From positions 62,001 to 126,000 of the forward strand of contig CATIQU010000033.1 in NCBI GenBank assembly GCA_949519155.1: a DNA stretch of 64,000 bases. The letters are read 5' to 3'. This stretch comes from Polaribacter sp. SA4-10 (lineage in GTDB: Bacteria > Bacteroidota > Bacteroidia > Flavobacteriales > Flavobacteriaceae). The notes beneath the pieces are model-generated. The model was not told the origin of the DNA and did not search any database. It saw only the letters and a list, made by a program, of their open reading frames with translations. Positions 45,789 to 54,575 of this stretch are shown here, one piece after another. Both the position numbers and the translations under genes were made by a program. The first letter of the stretch is position 1, and every line of letters starts with the position of its first letter.

Positions 45789-48629
45789 ATGTCAGATCAA
45801 AAAAGAGTTTTTTTAGTAGATGCCTTCGCACTAATTTTTAGAGGATATTATGCGTTTATAAAAAATCCGAGAATCAATTCGAAAGGATTGGACACCTCTG
45901 CCATTATGGGTTTTATGAATTCTCTTTTAGATGTCATCAAACGTGAAAGACCCGATCATTTGGCGGTTTGTTTTGACAAAGGCGGGAGTGTAGATCGTGT
46001 AAAAATGTTTGAAGCTTACAAAGCCAATAGAGATGAAACTCCTGAAGCCATTAAAATTGCGGTTCCCTACATTCAAGAAATTCTAAAAGCCATGCACATT
46101 CCCATTATGGTGAAAAAGGGCTTTGAAGCAGATGATGTGATTGGAACGCTTTCTAAACAAGCAGAAAAAGAAGGCTTTAAAACCTTTATGGTAACCCCCG
46201 ATAAGGATTTTGCGCAATTGGTTTCTGAAAATATATTTATGTACAAGCCCCGCTTTGGGGGTGGATATGATGTTTGGGGCGTGCCCGAAATTCAAGAAAA
46301 ATTTGGCGTTGAAAGACCCGAACAAGTCATTGATTTCTTAGGAATGATGGGCGATTCTGCAGACAACATTCCTGGACTGCCAGGTGTGGGAGAAAAAACA
46401 GCCAAAAAGTTCTTGGCAGCCTATGGGTCTATGGAAAACTTACTGGCAAACACGCATGAACTGAAAGGTAAACTAAAGGAAAAAATAGAAGGGGCCAAAG
46501 AATTAGGATTGCTTTCAAAAAAATTGGCCACCATAATGTTGGATGTCCCAGTGACCTTCGATGCCAAAGATTTTGAATTGGATCAACCCGATTTAGAAAA
46601 AGTCACCACACTTTTCAACGAATTAGAGTTTCGGAATTTATTGGTAAACTTTACGCGAACTTTTGCAGAAAAAACAACTACTACGGATGCGAAGGCTGCT
46701 GCCGAAAAACCGAAAGCAGCTAAAAAAACAGCTCCTTCACCCACCGATGGACAATTTGATTTGTTTGCTGCACCGGGCAGTGGAAGTGTTTCTGAAGCCG
46801 AAGTAGCTTCTGGTTTTAAAACCATTGAAAACACCAGTCATTTTTACCAGCATATTGATTCTCCGCTATCAAGAAAACTATTACTTAAGAAATTACTACA
46901 ACAAAAAGCGGTTTGTTTTGATACTGAAACCACTGGTTTAAAAGCGCTTGAAGTAGAGTTGATTGGAATTGCTTTTTCTTACGAAATTGGAAAAGGATAT
47001 TATGTTTCCTTTCCAGAAAACCAAGAAGAAACGGCTGCCATTTTAGAAGAATTGCGTCCCTTTTTTGAAGCGCAACATATTGAGAAAATTGGCCACAATT
47101 TAAAATACGACATCAAAGTATTGTCTAACTACAACATGCCCGTAAAAGGAAAATTGTTTGACACCATGATTGCGCATTACCTCATCAATCCAGACATGCG
47201 TCACAATATGGACATGCTGGCTGAAACTTATTTGAATTACCAACCGGTTTCCATTACGGAATTGATTGGTAAAAAAGGGAAAAATCAACTTTCGATGCGT
47301 CTGGTGCCGCTTGCAGAGCAAAACGAATATGCGGTAGAGGATGCCGACATTACTCTGCAGTTAAAGGAGCACTTCACCAAAGAATTGGAAAGTGGCAACG
47401 TAAGCGACTTATTTACAGCGGTAGAACTCCCGTTGGTTTCTGTGCTAACTGCCATGGAAATTGAAGGCATCAATATAAATGTAGATTTCTTAAAAGAATT
47501 ATCGGGCACGTTAACGACAGATATTGAACGGCTTGAAAAAGGAATTTATGAACAAGCTGGTGAAGAGTTTAACATTGCATCTCCAAAACAATTGGGGATT
47601 GTATTATTTGAAAACATGCAACTGGTAGCCAAACCCAAAAAGACAAAAACGGGTCAATATTCTACTGCGGAAGAGGTGCTTTCTTTCTTAGCCAAAGACC
47701 ATCAAATTATTAGAGACATTCAAGAGTACCGTCAATATAAAAAACTACAAAGCACTTATGTGGATGCATTGCCCAATGAGGTGAATCCTAAAACGGGAAG
47801 AATTCATACCCAATACATGCAGGCGGTGGCTGCTACGGGTAGATTGAGTTCGAACAATCCGAATTTACAGAACATCCCCATCCGAACCAAACGTGGACAA
47901 GAGGTGCGGAAATCATTTATACCAAGGGACGAAAATCATGTGCTGCTCGCGGCCGATTATTCTCAAATTGAATTGCGAATTATTGCGGCGCTAAGTGAGG
48001 AGGAAAACATGATGAATGCGTTTAAAAACGGGGAAGACATTCATGCTTCTACGGCGGCAAAAGTATTTGATGTTCCCCTAGAAGAAGTTACTCGCGAACA
48101 ACGTAGCAATGCGAAAACTGTTAACTTTGGAATTGTCTATGGAGTGTCTGCTTTTGGACTGAGCAATCAGACCGATTTAAGCAGAAGCGAAGCCAAAGAG
48201 CTTATTGATACGTATTATGAAACCTACCCAAAACTAAAAGCCTACATGGCGGCTCAGGTAGATTTTGCGCGGGAACATGGTTATGTAGAAACGGTTTTAA
48301 AAAGACGTCGCTATTTAAAAGACATCAATTCGCAAAATGCCATGGTAAGAAATGGTGCTGAAAGAAATGCCGTTAATGCGCCGATACAAGGTTCTGCTGC
48401 AGACATCATAAAATTGGCAATGATCAACATTCACGATCGCTTTGAGAAAGAAAATTTCAAATCGAAAATGTTGTTACAGGTGCATGATGAATTGGTGTTT
48501 GACGCACACAAAGATGAGCTAGACATCATTACTCCTATTATAAAATATGAAATGGAAAATGCGTTTAAAATGACGGTTCCTTTGGACGTGGAAGTGGGCA
48601 CTGGACTCAACTGGCTGGAAGCCCATTAA
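45789..48629 (+). CDS. polA: DNA polymerase I
   Basis: A 946-residue Pol I with three domains. The N-terminal 5' nuclease (VFLVDAFALIFRGYYAF, ...GFEADDVIGTLSKQ, ...DKDFAQLV) is followed by a Lys/Ala/Pro-rich linker near 300. The 3'-5' exonuclease retains DTETTGL and GHNLKYDIKVL, so proofreading looks intact. The polymerase has GRLSSNNPNLQNIPIRT, ADYSQIELRIIAALS, the O-helix RSNAKTVNFGIVYGVSAFGLS and LLQVHDELVFD. It repairs and completes lagging-strand DNA. Confidence 0.97.
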   Translation: MSDQKRVFLVDAFALIFRGYYAFIKNPRINSKGLDTSAIMGFMNSLLDVIKRERPDHLAVCFDKGGSVDRVKMFEAYKANRDETPEAIKIAVPYIQEILKAMHIPIMVKKGFEADDVIGTLSKQAEKEGFKTFMVTPDKDFAQLVSENIFMYKPRFGGGYDVWGVPEIQEKFGVERPEQVIDFLGMMGDSADNIPGLPGVGEKTAKKFLAAYGSMENLLANTHELKGKLKEKIEGAKELGLLSKKLATIMLDVPVTFDAKDFELDQPDLEKVTTLFNELEFRNLLVNFTRTFAEKTTTTDAKAAAEKPKAAKKTAPSPTDGQFDLFAAPGSGSVSEAEVASGFKTIENTSHFYQHIDSPLSRKLLLKKLLQQKAVCFDTETTGLKALEVELIGIAFSYEIGKGYYVSFPENQEETAAILEELRPFFEAQHIEKIGHNLKYDIKVLSNYNMPVKGKLFDTMIAHYLINPDMRHNMDMLAETYLNYQPVSITELIGKKGKNQLSMRLVPLAEQNEYAVEDADITLQLKEHFTKELESGNVSDLFTAVELPLVSVLTAMEIEGININVDFLKELSGTLTTDIERLEKGIYEQAGEEFNIASPKQLGIVLFENMQLVAKPKKTKTGQYSTAEEVLSFLAKDHQIIRDIQEYRQYKKLQSTYVDALPNEVNPKTGRIHTQYMQAVAATGRLSSNNPNLQNIPIRTKRGQEVRKSFIPRDENHVLLAADYSQIELRIIAALSEEENMMNAFKNGEDIHASTAAKVFDVPLEEVTREQRSNAKTVNFGIVYGVSAFGLSNQTDLSRSEAKELIDTYYETYPKLKAYMAAQVDFAREHGYVETVLKRRRYLKDINSQNAMVRNGAERNAVNAPIQGSAADIIKLAMINIHDRFEKENFKSKMLLQVHDELVFDAHKDELDIITPIIKYEMENAFKMTVPLDVEVGTGLNWLEAH

Positions 48630-48640
48630 TCTCTTAGAAA

Positions 48641-49021
48641 ATGGAATTAGATTATATTGAAAACGTAAATGGTCTCGATGAAAATGTTGTTCGATTGTAC
48701 AACTTTAACAAAGCGGAGGCAATTCAATTTAGAGCACTTCTTATGGAAACAATTGTTGAAAAGAAACAACAATTGGATTTATCTCAAGTCCCTTTTATTA
48801 CTCCTCGTAATTGCAATTTAATATTAGGCTTATTTAAATCTGATGAAGGTATTCTTAGTAAGGATCAACAGACTTTTTATTGTGTTTTAACCTTAAATGG
48901 TTTCACAAAAATGATCAACCTCATCACTCCTTTTTGCAATAAAGAATCTAGGGGATATCAATATCTCTATGACATTGACAATCCTACTGAGTTACTGTTT
49001 TCTCCTACTGCAAATTGGTAA
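48641..49021 (+). CDS. Conserved small protein of unknown function
   Basis: A 126-residue soluble protein, rich in charged residues, with no signal or membrane segment. Notable segments are YNFNKAEAIQFRALL, QVPFITPRNCNLILGLFKSDEGIL and RGYQYLYDIDNPTELLFSPTANW. I do not recognise a functional family. It starts 11 bases after polA and is probably transcribed with it. Past its TAA stop the same frame is open for another 40 codons (see findings). Confidence 0.7.
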   Translation: MELDYIENVNGLDENVVRLYNFNKAEAIQFRALLMETIVEKKQQLDLSQVPFITPRNCNLILGLFKSDEGILSKDQQTFYCVLTLNGFTKMINLITPFCNKESRGYQYLYDIDNPTELLFSPTANW

Positions 49022-49144
49022 AACAAGTACGCTTGCAGTAATATAGACCGTATCAACATCTACCAAAAGTATCTGTACTCTGAGTCGGGAAATTTTGTGC
49101 TGACCAGAACTGACATTGACCAATTCTGGCTGAAAGCACACTAA

Positions 49145-49652
49145 AAAACTGTAAATCAACATTTAAAAATTTCAGTTATTCTCAAAATAAGTACAGTTAT
49201 ACCCGTATATTCCCACTTATTTATTTCCATACACAAGCACTCCTTTTTTAACTTAGTTTTGTTGAGAAGGGGTGCTTTTTGTGTTTGAATAAACCGCAAA
49301 CAACCTATCAATAAATGAAAACACAAATAGCTAATATTCCATGTATTCATTTATTAAGTGATAGCCAAACTATCATAGCATGGTTAAAGAGTTGTGCCAT
49401 AATTAGCTCATGAGAGATTGCAATAAAAAAATAAATACAGTTTATAAAAACAAAAGATGAATCTATAAAATTACTTGCTTGATAAGATTCACAAAAAGTA
49501 ACGTTATCCCGTAAATAGGATAGGGATAAGAGCATAAAATATAACGATATAACTAGTTATGGGCAATTAAAATGAACGAAAACACAATACACATTCTTTA
49601 ACTAAGCAAAATTCATTGCCTACTAATTGGAAAAGAGATTTTTGAATTTAAT
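49145..49652. other. Gene-poor gap with no supported gene
   Basis: After the frame extension behind the 126-residue protein, this AT-rich stretch contains the terminator at 49236 and otherwise only short frames of poor composition. No RNA gene, repeat or mobile remnant was recognised. A small lipoprotein-like gene begins at 49653. Confidence 0.5.
49236..49281 (+). terminator. Terminator downstream of polA and the small conserved gene
   Basis: AGCACTCCTT (49236-49245) pairs with AAGGGGTGCT (49267-49276), one G-T wobble included, followed by TTTTT. Confidence 0.6.
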
Positions 49653-49886
49653 ATGAGTCAAAATATAGGAATAATATTAATAGTACTACTAACCACCTTA
49701 AGTTGTAAAGCACAAAAACTCATTGCAGACTTTGTGTACATATTAATGAAACCCTTAGAGTGGTTTTTCATTGTAATACTTTATACTTTTGAACAAAATC
49801 CTGAAAATAGAATCGCCAAACAATACCTTAATCCATTGGATCGAAAAGAAATTAAAAACAAAACAACAGCTTACAACAAAAGCTAA
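49653..49886 (+). CDS. Small putative lipoprotein
   Basis: A 77-residue ORF beginning with a hydrophobic signal and a lipobox-like TTLSC (Cys18), then a second hydrophobic segment KPLEWFFIVILYTFEQ and a charged tail. It could be a small membrane-associated lipoprotein. No family is recognised, and the upstream region shows no clear promoter. It may be an expressed small gene or a chance ORF. Confidence 0.4.
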   Translation: MSQNIGIILIVLLTTLSCKAQKLIADFVYILMKPLEWFFIVILYTFEQNPENRIAKQYLNPLDRKEIKNKTTAYNKS

Positions 49887-50003
49887 AAAATATACGCATT
49901 TAGATAGTGAAATAGAAGTTCAGAGTTTCAATTAAAAATTCGCCAATCCGTTCGCCAATGTTTTATTTGCTAAATTAGCTGTCGAATAAAACAATAAAAA
50001 GCA

Positions 50004-51497
50004 ATGATCACAAAAATTATCGTCCTCTCCATTTATGTCGCCATTCTCTTTCTGATTGGAATATTAGCCTCCCGAAGAGTCAAAAGCATGAGTGACTATT
50101 ATTTGGGCGGTAAAAAAATGGGCTTTTGGGCAGTCGCTTTTTCTGCCAGAGCCACCGGAGAATCTGGATGGTTATTAATTGGTTTAACAGGAATGGGTGC
50201 CATGGCCGGCTATTCTGCCTACTGGATAGTCCTTGGAGAGTTATTAGGCGTCTATCTTTCTTGGCAATTTATGGCTAAACGTTTTAAACGACGTTCCGAC
50301 ACCTACAAATCAATTACCATTCCCGATTATTTACAAAGTCATTTTAAATCCTCCACAAATACCCTGCGCATCATCTCTGCTTCCGTATTGGTTGTTTTTG
50401 TCGTCATTTATGTGGCATCACAAATGGATGTAACCGGTATTGCCTTCGAATCGATGCTCGATATTGATTATCGAATTGGAGCACTCATTGGTTTTGCCAT
50501 TGTATTACTCTATATTTTTGTTGGTGGCTTTGTCGCTGCAGTCTGGTCGGACATGTTTCAAGGAATTTTAATGTTCTTTGGCCTAGTACTTCTGCCGATT
50601 GTCGTTTGGTTTTCCATGGACCATGGTGCAGGAATTACCGAAGGATTAAACGCAATAGACCCAACACTCACCCAAATAATGGGAAGAAGCGAGGATGGGT
50701 GGATGAACTTATTTACGCTGCTCGGTTTCTCAATGATTGGATTGGGCTTCTTAGGATCGCCCCAAGTATATGTTCGGTTTATGTCTATTAGCAGTGAAAA
50801 AGAAATTGACAAAGGGAAACCTGTTGCTCTACTATTTACGCTCTTAACAGATGCAGCAGCCGTTACAATCGGAATCCTTGCTCGCATTTATTTCACCAAA
50901 GAAGGACAAGATCCAGAAGCTATTTTAGGAACCGGGGGAGAAAACGTACTTAGTATGATTACCCACGAATTCTTGCCCACAATTTTAGTCGCTATCTTCA
51001 TTGCAATCGTACTCTCTGCAATTATGTCTACCATTGACTCGTTGCTTATTCTTGCTTCCAGTGCTGTAACACGCGACTTTTATCAAAAAATATTTAGACC
51101 CGATTTAAAAGATGAAGACTTAACTCAGTTTTCGAGACTTGTTACCGTAGCAATGGCAATGGCGGCACTAGGTATTGCTATTTTACTCTACAATCTCTAT
51201 CCCGAAAGGCAGGTCTTTTGGATCATGATTTTTGGTTGGTCTGGAATTGCAGCCACCTTTTGTCCAGTCATCATTCTTTCGCTTTTTTGGAAAGGCTATT
51301 CAGAAAAAGGAGCCATCGCTTCAATGATTACAGGATTTATATCGGTAATTCTCTGCAAATTTGTGTTTGGAAACATGGACGGAATTGGTCCTTATCTGAA
51401 AGAATTGGATGTTTTAGCACCTTCCTTTGCTTTGGCAATGCTTGCTGGATTTATTGTTTCAAAAATAGCACCTCCTAAAGAAGTAAATGCGGCGTAA
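50004..51497 (+). CDS. Sodium:solute symporter (SSS family, PutP-like)
   Basis: A 497-residue membrane protein with about 13 helices. It shows SMSDYYLGGKKMGFWAVAFSARATGESGWLLIGLTGMGA (the first substrate and Na+ binding helices) and later AIVLSAIMSTIDSLLILASSAVTRDFYQK, the SSS family helix-8 signature with Na2-site Ser/Thr. It is closest in style to proline symporters, but substrate is not secure. The PETase-like hydrolase gene begins 34 bases downstream, so both may be on one transcript. Confidence 0.9.
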   Translation: MITKIIVLSIYVAILFLIGILASRRVKSMSDYYLGGKKMGFWAVAFSARATGESGWLLIGLTGMGAMAGYSAYWIVLGELLGVYLSWQFMAKRFKRRSDTYKSITIPDYLQSHFKSSTNTLRIISASVLVVFVVIYVASQMDVTGIAFESMLDIDYRIGALIGFAIVLLYIFVGGFVAAVWSDMFQGILMFFGLVLLPIVVWFSMDHGAGITEGLNAIDPTLTQIMGRSEDGWMNLFTLLGFSMIGLGFLGSPQVYVRFMSISSEKEIDKGKPVALLFTLLTDAAAVTIGILARIYFTKEGQDPEAILGTGGENVLSMITHEFLPTILVAIFIAIVLSAIMSTIDSLLILASSAVTRDFYQKIFRPDLKDEDLTQFSRLVTVAMAMAALGIAILLYNLYPERQVFWIMIFGWSGIAATFCPVIILSLFWKGYSEKGAIASMITGFISVILCKFVFGNMDGIGPYLKELDVLAPSFALAMLAGFIVSKIAPPKEVNAA

Positions 51498-51531
51498 AAA
51501 AACACTAAATTTAATAGCACCAAATCACCCC

Positions 51532-52629
51532 ATGAAAAACACCTACCTAATATTGCTATTAACGTTAATTTCGCTATTAGCATCAACAACTGTTAGCGCG
51601 CAATGCGAAAGCGTAACCGTGGAAAGTCTTACAAATCCTGGGCCTTATGAAGTGGCAACCCTCACCGAATCTGACGGAATACGGAACGGCCCTGACTATA
51701 CTGGCGCCACAATTTACTACCCAACAAACGGAACAGCGCCCTTTGCAAGTATTGCAATTGTGCCCGGATTTACAGCGCTTCCTTCTAGCGTAGAAGAATG
51801 GGGGCCTTTTTATGCCTCTCATGGAATCGTAGCCATTATTATTGGCACAAACTCTCTTATTGACTTTCCTGAAGTACGCGCCAATGCACTATTGGATGCT
51901 TTAGAAACCATCAAACAAGAAAATACACGCACTACATCACCCTTAGAAGGTGCGTTGAATACAAATAAACTAGCGGTAAGCGGATGGTCTATGGGCGGAG
52001 GTGGTGCGCAAAGAGCGGCAGTACTTGACAACACTATTTCGGCAGTGGTTGCCCTGTGTCCCTATCTTAATAATTCAGCACTCAATCACAATGTGCCAGT
52101 ACTCATCTTTAGTGGAGAAGAAGATACCGTAGCGCCCCCCTCGGAACAAGCTGATGTGCATTATAGCAACACCCCAAATACTACAGACAAAGTTCTCTTT
52201 GAGGTTGCCAATGGAAACCACTACGTAGCAAATACTCCAAATGGTGGTGACGGTATCGTAGGTCAAATAGCGCTTTCGTGGCTAAAACTTTACTTGGAAG
52301 AAAAAGAATGTTACTGCCCTTTACTAACAGACAACCTCTTATTAAACCCTTCAGCAGCTTCTAATGTAATCCAAAATTTTGAGTGTGAAGCCTTAGGAAT
52401 AGACACCCCAAAGCAAGCAATTGCGTTCTATCCGAATCCAACAAAAAACACCATCACTTTTAACAATACCGAAATGGTTCTTTTTGAACTCTTTTCACCC
52501 CTAGGACAAAGCCTATTAAAAGGACAGCTAACCAAAGAGAACAATCAAATTGATTTGACACGTTTTCCAACAGGCATTTATTACTTGAGAACCAAAAACA
52601 GAACAATGAAGCTCATGAAGGTCGATTAA
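51532..52629 (+). CDS. Secreted PETase/cutinase-like alpha/beta hydrolase with T9SS sorting domain
   Basis: A 365-residue exported hydrolase: signal peptide (1-24, ending SAQ), polyesterase-lipase-cutinase domain (~30-265), then a type IX secretion sorting domain (~296-365, FYPNPTKNTITF to IYYLRT). The core closely follows IsPETase: GPYEVAT, YYPTN, IAIVPGFTA, WGPFYASHG, GTNSLIDFPEVR, GWSMGGGG (Ser153), EEDTVAPP (Asp198) and NGNHYVAN (His230). The oxyanion positions are Phe80 and Met154. Tyr178 stands where IsPETase has Trp185. Cys260 or Cys262 and Cys285 could form the C-terminal disulfide; the IsPETase-specific second disulfide is missing. Natural substrates are probably polyesters, cutin or lipids; activity on PET is untested. 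Confidence 0.9.
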   Translation: MKNTYLILLLTLISLLASTTVSAQCESVTVESLTNPGPYEVATLTESDGIRNGPDYTGATIYYPTNGTAPFASIAIVPGFTALPSSVEEWGPFYASHGIVAIIIGTNSLIDFPEVRANALLDALETIKQENTRTTSPLEGALNTNKLAVSGWSMGGGGAQRAAVLDNTISAVVALCPYLNNSALNHNVPVLIFSGEEDTVAPPSEQADVHYSNTPNTTDKVLFEVANGNHYVANTPNGGDGIVGQIALSWLKLYLEEKECYCPLLTDNLLLNPSAASNVIQNFECEALGIDTPKQAIAFYPNPTKNTITFNNTEMVLFELFSPLGQSLLKGQLTKENNQIDLTRFPTGIYYLRTKNRTMKLMKVD

Positions 52630-52710
52630 TTGTAGCAGAAAACGTCTTTTTAAATATGATTTAAATACATCTAATTGATGTATATTTCGGGCAGATTTTA
52701 AAGTAAAATT

Positions 52711-54558
52711 ATGAAAGGAAATTCGATACGAAATTATATAAAGAAGCTCTTAAAAAATACTCCGTCAGGATGGTTAGATTTAACAACACATCGCCTTGAT
52801 ATTTATGATGAAGCGTTAGCAAAGTCTCAATTCTTAGAACAATTTGAAGTCTTATTTAACAACAAGAATACAGACACAGCAGCGCTTCAAAAATTACCCA
52901 CAGCGTATGACTATATTCGACTAGGACACCCATTATCTTGTGTGCTTGAATGGAGTATTGCCAAATTGAACAACTTAAAACCAGAAAATGTAATTAGTTT
53001 TTCGTCACAAACAGTTCCTGTTTTGGCAATTCTAAGAACCAATTTCCTAGCGCATAAAAAAACTCAAATTTTATATACAGAGACACTTCCATCCTTTTTT
53101 GATGCTGAAGTAATACGCCGTGTATATGGATATCAATTTGAGCTAAAACAAATAGAAAGTTCCACTGTCATTCCTCAGTTTGACGGAAGCACGGTTTTTA
53201 TTGCACCGCAAAATGAGCTTTCTGTTTTTGAACTTCATAAAAATAGTGACTTTGTCATTCATAATTATGGCAAACTCGGAAGTGTTTTGGCTATAAACGG
53301 TGCTCAAAACAACACTTATATTTCAGACATTCAACACGTTCGTAGAAGAGAAACCATTGCCATGACACCAGTCAATGCGTTGATTGCACTAAAACAACTA
53401 ACAGGTCAAGATTCTACTGGTCATAATAAAGGAGCTTATAAAATCAACAAAACACTTGTCTCAGCTTCAATTAAAAAAATTACAGGTACAGATACTACTC
53501 CTTTAGTAGGTTCTAGCGGACTCTCGATTCAGTATGCAATTATGATGGGACTCGTGCATGATGCTTTGGATTCGCATCCAGGAAAAGCAATCAAAATTAT
53601 TGTTCCACCCAATTGTTATGGCGGTACCAATGACCAAGCAAGACGTGTTGCAGCTTGTATTGAAAACGTTGAAGTAGTAGACTTACCGGTTGATGGTGCA
53701 CATGATATGGTACAAAGTATTGAACATGTTTTACATGCAATTGCACAGAAAGATGCAGTACCATTTATCATTGCTGAAATCCCAACAAACCCAAGAGTAG
53801 AAGTTCCTGATTTAATAAAATTAAAAGAAGTTTTAAGTGCCACACGCAAAACAGCAAAGGGTGAAATTGCCATTGATCCTGTTTTTATTTTAGACCAAAC
53901 ATTCTGTCCAAATGTGCTCTTTTTAGGTGAAAACGAAATACTCTCGTCTATTAGAACAATTTCCTATGTCAGTGGATCAAAATTTCCAAGTGGTGGAAAA
54001 TGTACTGCTGGATATTGTGTGGGAAATAAAAAGACGAATGCTTTGATGGAAAAAATAGCGGTGCACTTGAAACTCTGCGACAACGAAGCTACCGAACTTC
54101 AGATGGAACTCTTGGCGAAGCAATTGCCTTCTATGAATCAACGAATTAAAGAGGCCTATCTAAACACAAGGGCGTTTGTAAACTATATTCAGGCAACGTT
54201 ACCAGAAGCCAAAATTAATTTTGTTTCTGAAACATTGGCGAATCAAGGATTTACGCCATCCGTGTTTTCATTAGATCTTCCTACAAAAGGAACAACAGAC
54301 GCAGAAAAAGAGGAATACAAACGAGGGTTAAATCATCAATTAATCAATTTGATGATTACCGAAATTCCGAATGAAAGCAAGTATTGTGTTAGTTACGGTC
54401 AGTTAAATGGAGTATACTGGACCATTCCTGCCACTTCAACCCAAGGAACCACAAAAGAAGGAGACAAAGATTATATTGCACGTGTAGCACTTTCACCAAA
54501 CATGGATTTGGAGCTGCACAAAAAAATATTTTCAAACTTTGTCGCAACCATTTCATAA
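52711..54558 (+). CDS. Cys/Met-metabolism-type PLP-dependent enzyme with N-terminal extension
   Basis: A 615-residue protein. The C-terminal ~350 residues resemble fold-type I PLP enzymes of the cystathionine gamma-synthase family: PPNCYGGTNDQARRVA (299-314), EIPTNPRVEVPDL (356-368), Asp395 in VFILDQTF and the probable PLP lysine Lys424 in SGSKFPSGGKC. Residues 1-240 form a separate region (SGWLDLTTHRLDIYDEALA, then HPLSCVLEWSIAKLNNLK) not found in classical CGS, which is ~390 residues long. The reaction, probably a C-S lyase or synthase, cannot be specified. Confidence 0.82.
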   Translation: MKGNSIRNYIKKLLKNTPSGWLDLTTHRLDIYDEALAKSQFLEQFEVLFNNKNTDTAALQKLPTAYDYIRLGHPLSCVLEWSIAKLNNLKPENVISFSSQTVPVLAILRTNFLAHKKTQILYTETLPSFFDAEVIRRVYGYQFELKQIESSTVIPQFDGSTVFIAPQNELSVFELHKNSDFVIHNYGKLGSVLAINGAQNNTYISDIQHVRRRETIAMTPVNALIALKQLTGQDSTGHNKGAYKINKTLVSASIKKITGTDTTPLVGSSGLSIQYAIMMGLVHDALDSHPGKAIKIIVPPNCYGGTNDQARRVAACIENVEVVDLPVDGAHDMVQSIEHVLHAIAQKDAVPFIIAEIPTNPRVEVPDLIKLKEVLSATRKTAKGEIAIDPVFILDQTFCPNVLFLGENEILSSIRTISYVSGSKFPSGGKCTAGYCVGNKKTNALMEKIAVHLKLCDNEATELQMELLAKQLPSMNQRIKEAYLNTRAFVNYIQATLPEAKINFVSETLANQGFTPSVFSLDLPTKGTTDAEKEEYKRGLNHQLINLMITEIPNESKYCVSYGQLNGVYWTIPATSTQGTTKEGDKDYIARVALSPNMDLELHKKIFSNFVATIS

Positions 54559-54575
54559 AAGAAAAAACGGATTCA

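Noticed and set aside
49347-49535. 62-codon minus-strand frame in the gap after polA
   Set aside because: Composition is not protein-like in a convincing way and no promoter or ribosome binding context supports it.
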